NCBI GenBank assembly: GCA_014799665.1
Contig: JAAVHP010000012.1
Span: 372,001-436,000 of the forward strand
Direction of reading: 5' to 3'
Source: Clostridiales bacterium
GTDB lineage: Bacteria > Bacillota > Clostridia > Christensenellales > Pumilibacteraceae
DNA length: 64,000 nt
Made by a program: the position numbers and the translations under genes. Of this stretch, positions 24,332-32,108 are shown in pieces. The notes beneath the pieces are model-generated. The model worked only from the letters and a program-made list of their open reading frames with translations, ran no database searches and was not told the origin of the DNA. Position 1 is the stretch's first letter; each line of letters opens with the position of its first letter.

Positions 24332-25051
24332 ATGAAAAGAACGGTACTGATAACGGGCGGCTCGCGCGGAATAGGCAGGCAAATGGCTATCGATTTCGGC
24401 AATGCGGGCTATAACGTTATTATCAATTATAATAAGTCCGAAAAGCAGGCTATTGAGCTTGTAAACGAGCTTAACGCCAAAGAAATAGCTTGTCAGGCTA
24501 TCCGTGCCGACGTGTCGAAAGCCGACGAAGTAAAGCGCATGGCGGACGAGATAATGTTCGGCAAGGTCGATACGCTTATCAATAACGCAGGCATTGCGCA
24601 CATGAGCCTTTTGCAGACCGATACCGAGGAGGACTTCGATAGGGTCATAGGCGTCGATCTTAAAGGCGTATGGCTCGTTACGCGCGCGTTCCTGCCCGAT
24701 ATGATAGCTAACGGATTCGGGCGTATAATCAATATCAGCTCGTTCTGGGCGGAGCGCGGGTCGAGTACCGAGACGGCGTACTCGGCGGCTAAGGCGGGCG
24801 TAAACGGGCTTACCAAGGCGCTCTCGCGCGAGGTGGGCGAATATGTGACGGTAAACGCTATCGTAGCGGGGCTTATCGCTACCGATATGAATGATCCAGT
24901 ACCGCCCGACGCGCTGTTCCGTATAGTCGATAACACGCCCGTGCGCAGAATAGGGCGCCCCGAGGATATTTCACACGCCGCGCTGTTCCTCGCCGAAGAA
25001 AAATCGTCGTTCATTAACGGCGCGCTTCTCCACGTCGACGGCGGATATTAG
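24332..25051 (+). CDS. SDR oxidoreductase, FabG-like
   Basis: The 239-residue short-chain dehydrogenase has TGGSRGIG (nucleotide binding), NNAG, NISS with the catalytic Ser, and YSAAKAG with Tyr and Lys of the active site. The C-terminal FINGALLHVDGG is typical of 3-oxoacyl-ACP reductases. It likely uses NADPH. No other fatty acid genes are adjacent, so a FabG role is likely but a different ketone substrate cannot be excluded. It follows the Mur ligase after 17 bases. Confidence 0.88.
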   Translation: MKRTVLITGGSRGIGRQMAIDFGNAGYNVIINYNKSEKQAIELVNELNAKEIACQAIRADVSKADEVKRMADEIMFGKVDTLINNAGIAHMSLLQTDTEEDFDRVIGVDLKGVWLVTRAFLPDMIANGFGRIINISSFWAERGSSTETAYSAAKAGVNGLTKALSREVGEYVTVNAIVAGLIATDMNDPVPPDALFRIVDNTPVRRIGRPEDISHAALFLAEEKSSFINGALLHVDGGY

Positions 25052-25070
25052 TATTAGCGAGATATAATTA

Positions 25071-25415
25071 ATGGACGGCTATGAAATAAAAAAGAAACTC
25101 GGTTATCCCAAGACCGTATTTTATGAAGAAGGTATAGTTCTTACGTATAAAGACGGGCACGAAGTAACGATTAGGGCAAGCGAGATCGATAGGATAGAGT
25201 ACGTAAAACCGAGCCTGCTGAGTTATATAATGGCTAGTCCTCTTTTTGGCGGGACATATCCCGGAAGAATGGAAATACGTATGTTCGGCAACTATTGTAA
25301 TTCACTTCTTAACCGTGTTAGTAATACAAGCTTATATTTAATAAAGATTTCATATAAAGAAATCTTCAAACTGCCGGAAATATATAAACAAAAAATGGGG
25401 CTTCCACAATATTAA
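25071..25415 (+). CDS. Small protein of unknown function
   Basis: The 114-residue product has alternating beta strands (TVFYEEGIVLTYKDGHEVTI) and a weakly hydrophobic middle (LLSYIMASPLFGG). It could be a small PH-like domain, but no family is certain. A TATAAT lies 2 bases before the ATG 25071, without a good -35 box. It follows the FabG-like gene by 19 bases and may be part of that transcript. AT content is higher than in neighbouring genes. Confidence 0.5.
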   Translation: MDGYEIKKKLGYPKTVFYEEGIVLTYKDGHEVTIRASEIDRIEYVKPSLLSYIMASPLFGGTYPGRMEIRMFGNYCNSLLNRVSNTSLYLIKISYKEIFKLPEIYKQKMGLPQY

Positions 25416-25442
25416 ATTAAGCTTAACAAGGATTAATTAAAT

Positions 25443-25856
25443 ATGGATAAAGAGCAGATATTACAGTTTATTTCCGAACAAAAAACGGCGTTTATAGGCT
25501 CGGTGAACGAGCAAGGCTATCCCGTGATCAGGGCAATGTTGGCGCCTCGTAAAATCGACGGTAATTACATATATTTTTCAACCAATACCTCGTCCAATAA
25601 AGTTAAACAGTATACTGAAAACGAAAAGGCGTGTATATATTTCTACAAGCGCGGTAAGTTTAAGTATCAAGGCGTTACGATAATAGGCGAGATGGAAATT
25701 TGTACAGATCAAGCGACAAAGGATATGATTTGGCATTTCGGCGATAAGATATTTTATAAGAAAGGCGTAACCGATCCCGACTATTGCGTTTTGAAATTTA
25801 AATGCAAAACGGCCGAATACTATTTCGATTTTAAGATAGAAACGATTGAATTCTAA
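25443..25856 (+). CDS. Pyridoxamine 5'-phosphate oxidase-like flavoprotein
   Basis: The 137-residue protein fits the small split-barrel FMN-binding family: QKTAFIGSVNEQGYPVIRAM, then YIYFSTNTSSNKVKQY and a CIYFYKRGKF strand. Members bind FMN or F420 and act on unknown substrates. An AAGGA site is 13 bases upstream. It is the last gene before the bidirectional terminator. Confidence 0.8.
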   Translation: MDKEQILQFISEQKTAFIGSVNEQGYPVIRAMLAPRKIDGNYIYFSTNTSSNKVKQYTENEKACIYFYKRGKFKYQGVTIIGEMEICTDQATKDMIWHFGDKIFYKKGVTDPDYCVLKFKCKTAEYYFDFKIETIEF

Positions 25857-25871
25857 AAATAATTCATGCTA

Positions 25872-25913
25872 AAAAATAAGCTCTTGGACGGGGTAGTCCA
25901 AGAGCTTATTTTT
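25872..25913. terminator. Bidirectional terminator
   Basis: AAAAATAAGCTCTTGGA (25872-25888) pairs perfectly with 25897-25913 around an 8-base loop. The stem has A-runs and T-runs at both ends, so it can stop transcription of both converging genes. Confidence 0.9.
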
Positions 25914-25935
25914 ATTGTTATTTAGTGTATAGGAA

Positions 25936-28900
25936 CTAATCGTCCAAATCCGTATCGGTCCTCTCTTTCTTATTGGGAGCTTCCTCTTTCGTTTCGGGTT
26001 CTTTAGTTTCTTCGGTTTTTTCGGATTCTTCTTTGCTTTCCGTGCTTTCTGCTTCGTCAGCTTCCTTAGCCTCTGTTTCTTCGGCTTTTTCTTCCGTTTC
26101 TTCCTCGGCGGTAGGCTCGTCCTCGACTTCCTCGATTTCGTCGGGTTCTATATCCATAGGCTTGCCCTCGGCTTCCGCTTGATCCTTCCTTGCGCGGAGT
26201 CTTTCGATGTCTTTGTATGCGTCCTCGCGGCCGTATTCGGACTCATAGGTGACGCCTTTCTTTTTGCGCTTCGCTTTGAGCCAATCGCGAATGCGTATGG
26301 CTATTATAATGATAACGGCAGCCAAGAGCGCGGCGCTGAATATGATAGTGGGAATTATCCACCATTGCACTTCGGGGGAAGTGGCTTCGGTTACTTCGTC
26401 GTCGGAGCCGTCGTCGACTTCGGAAAGCTTGACCGTCATGATATAATCGTTATCTTCTTCTTCCGCTTCGGCGTTCTCGAAATCGATATTATCGATTTTG
26501 GTCATCTTAATGCCGCCTATAACGAGCCCGCCCTGTATGAAGCCTGCACGTTCGCTGCCGCCGAGCGATACTTGAAGTCCTATATTGCCGCCGTCGTCGC
26601 CGGTCGAGATATAGAAGGTGTAGCGCTTGAAGGTTTCGTAGTCGCGGCTTTCTTCTTGCCCGACAGCGCCGTAGGTGGAAGTATCTTTAATATTGGTGAA
26701 CTCCACATTCGGGCCCGTAAGCTTAATGTTCGCGCCGATAGCGTTCTCGTCGTCGCGCATTTCCGCGGAGAGCTTGACCTTAACGTCTACGTCTATGCGG
26801 TAATAAGTGCTTGCTACGAGCGAAATGGTGTTGCCGTATGTGTAGGTGGTGTAGTTCTTTTCGGTATTGAAGATATAGAGCATATTGCCGCTCAAATCTT
26901 TCTTATCGAAGCCCTTGTATATCGTAAGGTCCTTCATGTTGTCGGAATTGAACATACCGCTCTTAACGCTGCCGTTTGCCGACGATACCGACCAGTTATA
27001 GAGATAACCGAGTCCGTCGTCCGCGGCGTAGGAGTACGCGTCGAAGAATTCAAGCGACGGGCGAGTGAACGAATATACGCCGAATTTAAGCGCTTTAAGC
27101 GTAGCTTCGTTGAGCACCGCTGCCTTGTATTCGTCGAGCTTTTGTTCGAATTCCTGTTCTATCGTCGAGTCATCGGCGGCAGTCCAGCTGTTGAGCGCAA
27201 CCTTGCTTACGTACACGGTACCCGACGAGAGCTTTTTCGTATTGTCTTGGCGGTCGTTAAGCCCGAGCCAGATCTCTACGTAAACGGTCTGTTCGGACAG
27301 CGGCGCATCAAGATAGAAAGTGTAGGTTACGAACTTGCCGTAGGTGTCGGTTATGTTCTCGATCGTGGAGATTACGTCGCCTTCGGTCGTTTTAAGCACG
27401 AGCGATGCGCCGTAACCGCAGTCCTTGCAGTCGACCGCCATATCGACGGAGAGCTGATTGGCTTGGTCGATCGCAAGGGTAACCGATGCCGACTGATAAC
27501 CGATAGCGGTAGGCGTTTTGGAAGTCATGACCAAAACGTTATAAAGCTTTTGGTTGTCTACGGTCACAAACTTGGCGGGGTTCCTTATGCCGAGCCCGTT
27601 AAACGCCCTGTCGTCCGTGGCGGTGATAATCCCGTATTTGGCAGTATCTGTATTGACCTCGGCGGTCGAGAAGCCGTTGGCTGTTACGCTGTCGGGCGTG
27701 ATAAAAGTCCAATCGGCAACGGGGAGGGGATATTCGAGTTCGTCGAAATCACCGATAGCCGAGAAGTTACCGTTGGTAACGCCCGTTTCGTCCTCTGCGG
27801 TATCAATGGTATAAATGTTGCCGCCGTCGGCCGTCGACATATTGCTGTATTCCGAGTAGTCGAGCTTAGTAAACGTAACGTTGTCGAACATTGCAATGCC
27901 GTCAGACATGGCGTCGGGCGTGCCGAGCCACAGCTCAAAACGTACTTCGTAATCTTCGAGCGCCGAACCCTTGATATAAACGACTTGCTCTTTCCAGCCG
28001 TAATGTTCGGCGTCCGTTTCGTCGCCGTCGAGCCCAGTGTACGAGGTGAGAAGCTTGACCGAATTTGCCGATTTAGCCTTGCCTTTTACGAGTATGGAAA
28101 TGCCGTCGCCGGTGGTGATATTGTCGCCCTTTACCCAAACGCCGAAGCGGTAGTACTTGTAGCGGTTGATTGTGACAGTAGGAGATGCGATGCCGTACGC
28201 CGTCGTGTTGAATTTAGTTTTGTTGTATGTGTTGATGAGCATGATATTGGCGTTATTCTTGCCGTCGAAAATGCCCGTTTTGTTGGCTACGTCGTTATAT
28301 TCGGCTCTGCCGAGCGGCGCCCACGGATTTTTGGTAAAGCCGTTAACGTTGACTTTGGAGTCGTCAAGGTCGGGTATTCTGCTCTCCGAGTTGTAAACTT
28401 TGCTGTGTGCAGTGCCGGTGTAGGAAAGGTCGGTGCTGTTTTCGTTGTACTTTACATTGGTTTTCCACATGTCGACGTTCTGCGAGAACGTGCCGATTTC
28501 AAGGTCGTCGCCGTTTTCGTCGGTGATGGTAAACGAATCGAGCTCGTACATATCGAGCGCAAGCACAGTGCCGGTGGTATCGTTATAAACGTTGTCCTTA
28601 CCGTCTACAATGGTAAGCATGCTCGTTTCTTTGGCGAAGTCGTGTGCAGTGATGCGCTCGGCTTTGACCGTGTCGAAGAATGCGTATCCATGCGCGGGGC
28701 GGGAAGAGATATCGGGCAGTTCGTCATCGGCATTTCCGCCGTCGCCGACAGCGAGAACGAGCGAAACCGTTTTGGTAAGCGAAGCGGACGAACGAACGTA
28801 GAACTTATATTCCTTCCAGCCGTAGTTATTGTTTTTGTTGAGCGTAGAAAGATTCTTGACGGTATTGATATTCATGAACGAGCAATTTTGACCCAAGCCG

Positions 28901-29466
28901 GTAAGCTTGACGGTCGCGCCGGTGTCGGGCGCGAAGTTGCCCGTTTTGACCCAAACGGAAACGCGGTAGAACGAATTGGGCACAAAGCTCATTTCGCCCG
29001 AGGTATAGCCGTAAGCCGCCTCTACTTCTTCCGCCGTGTTGATCATGAGCGTTTTGGCGTCGGTATCCTTGTGCTCGCTGTTCTCGCCGAAAATGGTGAC
29101 GGGCATAGTGTCGTCGCCGTACTCGTCGTACTGGTCGAGCTTGTACGCCTTGTTGCCGGTTTCTTCGCCGAAATAGGTTTTGGCGGTGAGATCGATAACG
29201 CCCGAAATCACTTTGCCCTTGCCGTTGTCGAGCGATGAGCCTGTCCAGGACGAGGGCGAGGCGGGGTAGCTGCCCGACGACGAGTCGAACTGCGTATTGC
29301 TGAGTCCGAGCGAGGTGGGAGCGAACTCCTGAGTATCTTCGGTCGTATCGGCTTTTGCCGCGCCTGCAAGCGACCACATAACCGCGCCGAACAGCATAGA
29401 GAGCGTGAGGGCGACGACCAAGAGAAGGGTTATCGTTTTGTTCTTCAAGGATTTGATAGCGTGCAT
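25936..29466 (-). CDS. Large anchored surface protein with four carbohydrate-binding-like modules
   Basis: The 1,176-residue protein starts at ATG 29466 (AAAAGGTG upstream); it has a signal peptide over residues 1-33. Four similar beta-sandwich-like modules begin near residues 168 (FYRVSVWVKTG), 436 (YYRFGVWVKG), 640 (LYNVLVMTSK) and 888 (YYRIDVDVKV). Each has an aromatic W/Y pair, a middle GWKE-type strand, and an end such as ELWLG...FFDNV. This resembles family 4/9-type carbohydrate-binding modules. One membrane helix follows (about 1037-1060), then a basic stop and an acidic Glu-rich tail of 115 residues. Display on the cell surface for glycan contact is inferred. Confidence 0.85.
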   Translation of the reverse strand: MHAIKSLKNKTITLLLVVALTLSMLFGAVMWSLAGAAKADTTEDTQEFAPTSLGLSNTQFDSSSGSYPASPSSWTGSSLDNGKGKVISGVIDLTAKTYFGEETGNKAYKLDQYDEYGDDTMPVTIFGENSEHKDTDAKTLMINTAEEVEAAYGYTSGEMSFVPNSFYRVSVWVKTGNFAPDTGATVKLTGLGQNCSFMNINTVKNLSTLNKNNNYGWKEYKFYVRSSASLTKTVSLVLAVGDGGNADDELPDISSRPAHGYAFFDTVKAERITAHDFAKETSMLTIVDGKDNVYNDTTGTVLALDMYELDSFTITDENGDDLEIGTFSQNVDMWKTNVKYNENSTDLSYTGTAHSKVYNSESRIPDLDDSKVNVNGFTKNPWAPLGRAEYNDVANKTGIFDGKNNANIMLINTYNKTKFNTTAYGIASPTVTINRYKYYRFGVWVKGDNITTGDGISILVKGKAKSANSVKLLTSYTGLDGDETDAEHYGWKEQVVYIKGSALEDYEVRFELWLGTPDAMSDGIAMFDNVTFTKLDYSEYSNMSTADGGNIYTIDTAEDETGVTNGNFSAIGDFDELEYPLPVADWTFITPDSVTANGFSTAEVNTDTAKYGIITATDDRAFNGLGIRNPAKFVTVDNQKLYNVLVMTSKTPTAIGYQSASVTLAIDQANQLSVDMAVDCKDCGYGASLVLKTTEGDVISTIENITDTYGKFVTYTFYLDAPLSEQTVYVEIWLGLNDRQDNTKKLSSGTVYVSKVALNSWTAADDSTIEQEFEQKLDEYKAAVLNEATLKALKFGVYSFTRPSLEFFDAYSYAADDGLGYLYNWSVSSANGSVKSGMFNSDNMKDLTIYKGFDKKDLSGNMLYIFNTEKNYTTYTYGNTISLVASTYYRIDVDVKVKLSAEMRDDENAIGANIKLTGPNVEFTNIKDTSTYGAVGQEESRDYETFKRYTFYISTGDDGGNIGLQVSLGGSERAGFIQGGLVIGGIKMTKIDNIDFENAEAEEEDNDYIMTVKLSEVDDGSDDEVTEATSPEVQWWIIPTIIFSAALLAAVIIIIAIRIRDWLKAKRKKKGVTYESEYGREDAYKDIERLRARKDQAEAEGKPMDIEPDEIEEVEDEPTAEEETEEKAEETEAKEADEAESTESKEESEKTEETKEPETKEEAPNKKERTDTDLDD

Positions 29467-29486
29467 ATAAACACCTTTTAATGATT

Positions 29487-29532
29487 TTTCTATTGAATAA
29501 AAGTCGTGCTTTCTATCGAATAGAAGTCGTAC
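29487..29532. repeat. Tandem 23-bp operator-like repeat
   Basis: Two units of 23 bp (29487-29509 and 29510-29532) are in direct tandem. Unit 2 contains the inverted repeat TTCTATCGAATAGAA. They lie just downstream of the predicted transcription start of the large surface protein gene, between promoter and ribosome binding site, where a repressor could bind. Confidence 0.65.
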
Positions 29533-29539
29533 AAGATAT

Positions 29540-29568
29540 ATTATATAATAGTTGCGAGTAAATTGCAA
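29540..29568 (-). promoter_or_regulatory. Promoter of the large surface protein gene
   Basis: On the minus strand: -35 TTGCAA (29563-29568), 17-base spacer, -10 TATAAT (29540-29545). Transcription should start near 29533, giving a leader of about 67 bases. Confidence 0.7.
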
Positions 29569-29673
29569 ATGATTTTGAGTATATTCGCAATAAAAGAGAA
29601 GATAATTTTAAGCCGCCCAAGGAAAAATTCGGCTACTCGGTTATTTTTATCTAATTGAAGCAAAACTATTTAT

Positions 29674-30036
29674 GTGAACGATAAGCTTAAAAACGGATTG
29701 ATATATGCGGGAAGCGTCGCAGTGGGGTTTGTAAGCGGCTTTTTCGGCGGAGGTGGCGGAATGCTGTGCGTGCCGCTCTTGGAACGGCGCGGGCTTGCAA
29801 CAAAAACGGCGCACGCAACCGCGCTGTTCGTAATACTGCCTATATGCGTGATAAGCGCGGCGATTTATATTTTTAACGGGTATTTCGACGCGGTTAAGGT
29901 TTTTTGCGCGTGCATAGGTGTGACGGCGGGCGGCGCGCTCGGTGCGGTGCTTTTGAACAAGCTCCCTGAAGTCGCGGTCGCGATAGTATTCGCACTGCTC
30001 ATGATAGGTATCGGGATAAAACTGGTGATAGTATGA
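29674..30036 (+). CDS. Half-size TauE/SafE (TSUP) membrane protein, first half
   Basis: The 120-residue membrane protein has about four helices and the TSUP opening motif SGFFGGGGGMLCVPLL (full: GFVSGFFGGGGGMLCVPLLE). A full TSUP exporter has two such halves in one chain. Here the second half is a separate gene overlapping at ATGA (30033). The start is GTG 29674. The family transports sulfite, sulfoacetate or other organosulfur anions; the substrate is unknown. Confidence 0.8.
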   Translation: MNDKLKNGLIYAGSVAVGFVSGFFGGGGGMLCVPLLERRGLATKTAHATALFVILPICVISAAIYIFNGYFDAVKVFCACIGVTAGGALGAVLLNKLPEVAVAIVFALLMIGIGIKLVIV

Positions 30037-30443
30037 CGGCGGACCATTTGATAATAATAATTTCGGCGCTCGGCGGCGTGATAGGCGGCATGGGAATGGG
30101 CGGGGGAACGCTTCTTATCCCGCTCTTGACGCTCGGCGCGGGCGTGGAACAGCATTTGGCGCAGGCGATAAACCTAATAGCGTTCGTGCCTATGTCAATC
30201 ACAGCGCTCTTTATCCACCGCAAAAACGGCTACGTGGACGTAAAGAATTCATGGGTGATTGCGATCGTCGCGCTCGTCGGCGCGGTGGGCGGAAGTCTGC
30301 TAAGCGCGCACGCGGGCGGATACGTTCTTCGTGCGTGCTACGGTGCGTTCCTGATCGCGCTCGGCGCAGTTCAGCTTTTTAAGGCGGTGTTTACGACTAT
30401 TAAAAATCGTAAAATCAAAAAAGCAACGGCTCAAACTGCGTAA
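30033..30443 (+). CDS. Half-size TauE/SafE (TSUP) membrane protein, second half
   Basis: The 136-residue product repeats the TSUP motif as GGVIGGMGMGGGTLLIPLLT, with four helices and a basic C-terminus. The ATG overlaps the stop of the first half, so both are made in equal amounts. Together they have the size of a normal TSUP exporter, which supports a heterodimer rather than a frameshifted gene, because each has its own start and the motif is complete in both. Confidence 0.8.
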   Translation: MTADHLIIIISALGGVIGGMGMGGGTLLIPLLTLGAGVEQHLAQAINLIAFVPMSITALFIHRKNGYVDVKNSWVIAIVALVGAVGGSLLSAHAGGYVLRACYGAFLIALGAVQLFKAVFTTIKNRKIKKATAQTA

Positions 30444-30490
30444 CTTTCTTAAAACGACTTTACAAAATAACTTAGCAATGTTATACTATA

Positions 30491-30771
30491 CCCGATGCCA
30501 ACCCGTGTTGAACACATTTTTATGGGCAAAATGCGCCATATACTACGTTAAAGCCCTTGCATAGCCGAATTAAGGCTAATGCTTCGTGCTTTGCCTTGTC
30601 TATGACGCATTTTGCTCTATTAAAATGCTTGCTTTTTGCGGCAGCGTGTTTAGAGCTATTTGTTGACTTATTGAGCGAAGTCGTAGCCTCGGCGCTACGT
30701 CGAGCGAAAGAAGGCGAAAAAGAGCCTAAACCTCGCGCCGCAAAAAGTGTTCACACGGGGTTGGCATCGGG
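30491..30771. mobile_element. MITE-like element with terminal inverted repeats and TA flanks
   Basis: A 281-bp non-coding segment ends in inverted repeats of about 25 bp: CCCGATGCCAACCC at the left and its complement GGGTTGGCATCGGG at the right, with two indels further in. Each end is flanked by TA (30489-30490 and 30772-30773), as expected for an element moved by an IS630/mariner-type transposase that duplicates TA. No transposase is in the window. A small 80-codon frame inside is not convincing as a gene. Confidence 0.7.
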
Positions 30772-30789
30772 TACGGAAGAATATATATC
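30761..30789 (+). promoter_or_regulatory. Possible rnf promoter with -35 box in the MITE end
   Basis: TTGGCA (30761-30766), in the right terminal repeat, is followed after 17 bases by TATATC (30784-30789). The -35 box matches at five of six positions and the -10 box at four. rnfC starts 20 bases later. Confidence 0.5.
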
Positions 30790-30809
30790 TATCAGGTAGT
30801 TTTTTTGGC

Positions 30810-32108
30810 GTGAGATCGAAAACCTTCAAACGCGGTATCAAGGTACCGCACAGCAAGCAAACGTCGGAGCAGTCTCTTGCGGAGTGCGCTACGCCCGCGC
30901 TTGTGTACATACCGCTGTCGCAGCATATCGGTAAACCCGCCGCCCCGTGCGTAAGCGTGGGCGACGAGGTCAAAGCCGGCACGCTCGTGGGCGAGGGCGA
31001 CGGTTTCGTTTCGGCTAACGTTTTTTCGTCCGTTTCGGGCGTGGTAAAGAGCATAGAAAACAGGCGCACGGTTAGCGGCAAGCGGTGTGCGCACGTAGTT
31101 ATACAAAACGACGGGCTCTATCAAACGCAGTATCTTCCCGATATAGCCGACAGATCGCCCGAAAGCCTATTGCAGCGCATAAAGGACGCGGGGCTCGTCG
31201 GCATGGGCGGCGCGGGCTTCCCGTCGCACGTCAAGTTTTCGCCGAAAGCCCAAATCGATACGTTCATCATTAACGCCGCCGAGTGCGAGCCGTACATAAC
31301 CTGCGATTACCGCTTGCTTGTCGAGCACGCAAAAAGCGTGATAATCGGCGCGGGCTATCTTGCAAAAACGCTGGGGCTCGACAAGGTCTTTTTCGGCGTC
31401 GAGGACAACAAGCCCAAAGCGATCGAAATTCTAAACGCTACGGCGCGCGAGCTTGAAAAGAATATCGAGGTCGTGCCGCTTGCGAGCAAGTACCCGCAGG
31501 GCGCAGAAAAGCAGTTGATCTATGCCGTGACGGGCAGGAAAGTACCGATCGGTAAGCTTCCAGCGGACGTCGGCGTGGTGGTAGGCAACGCGCACACGGC
31601 GTTCGCCATGTACGAGGCGGTCGAGCTCAATAAACCGCTATACCGCAGGGCTCTTACCGTTTGCGGCGACGGTGTGACCGTGACCGCTAATCTTTGGGTG
31701 CGTATCGGCACGCTGTATGCGGACTGCGTGGCGTTCTGCGGCGGGGTAAAGGACGATTGCGCAAAGCTGATTTCGGGCGGACCCATGATGGGGTTTGCGC
31801 TCGACAGCCTTGATTATTCGGTTACCAAAACGACGGGATCAATACTCGCGCTTAGCGGCGGTCGCGCCAATACTCAAAACCCGCAGCCGTGCATAAACTG
31901 CGCTAAGTGCGCTTCCGTTTGCCCCATGCGCTTAATGCCTATGTATATCGACGCGTACACGCTGCGCGGCGATTACAAGTCGGCAAAAAAATACGGCGCG
32001 GAGAGTTGTATGGAGTGCGGTTGCTGCGCGTACACGTGCCCCGCAAAACGCCCGATTGTGCAGTCCGTCAAGCTCGCAAAGGCAAAAATCAAGGAATTAA
32101 ATTTATGA
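30810..32108 (+). CDS. rnfC: Rnf complex subunit C
   Basis: The 432-residue peripheral subunit of the Rnf ferredoxin:NAD+ oxidoreductase carries NADH- and FMN-binding regions and two iron-sulfur clusters. The N-terminal barrel-like part includes HIGKPAAPCVSVGDEVKAGT, then LVGMGGAGFPSHVKF (nucleotide and flavin), AAECEPYITCDYRLL, and CINCAKCASVCP plus CMECGCCAYTCP for two 4Fe-4S clusters. GTG 30810 fits the family's usual opening; the upstream frame (from 30747) lies in the MITE. rnfD overlaps by 4 bases. Confidence 0.95.
   Translation: MRSKTFKRGIKVPHSKQTSEQSLAECATPALVYIPLSQHIGKPAAPCVSVGDEVKAGTLVGEGDGFVSANVFSSVSGVVKSIENRRTVSGKRCAHVVIQNDGLYQTQYLPDIADRSPESLLQRIKDAGLVGMGGAGFPSHVKFSPKAQIDTFIINAAECEPYITCDYRLLVEHAKSVIIGAGYLAKTLGLDKVFFGVEDNKPKAIEILNATARELEKNIEVVPLASKYPQGAEKQLIYAVTGRKVPIGKLPADVGVVVGNAHTAFAMYEAVELNKPLYRRALTVCGDGVTVTANLWVRIGTLYADCVAFCGGVKDDCAKLISGGPMMGFALDSLDYSVTKTTGSILALSGGRANTQNPQPCINCAKCASVCPMRLMPMYIDAYTLRGDYKSAKKYGAESCMECGCCAYTCPAKRPIVQSVKLAKAKIKELNL

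Noticed and set aside
26179..29238. A 1,019-codon open frame on the + strand opposite the large surface protein
   Set aside because: It has no ribosome site, no signal, no repeats that make sense and no family motif. The minus-strand frame has a signal peptide, repeated modules, a membrane anchor, a promoter and a Shine-Dalgarno site. The + frame stays open because of G/C-rich third positions.
29487..29532. A CRISPR array
   Set aside because: Only two units, directly adjacent without spacers; no cas genes in the window.
30557..30799. An 80-codon frame within the MITE-like element
   Set aside because: It has no ribosome site, crosses the terminal repeat and shows no family; more likely non-coding.
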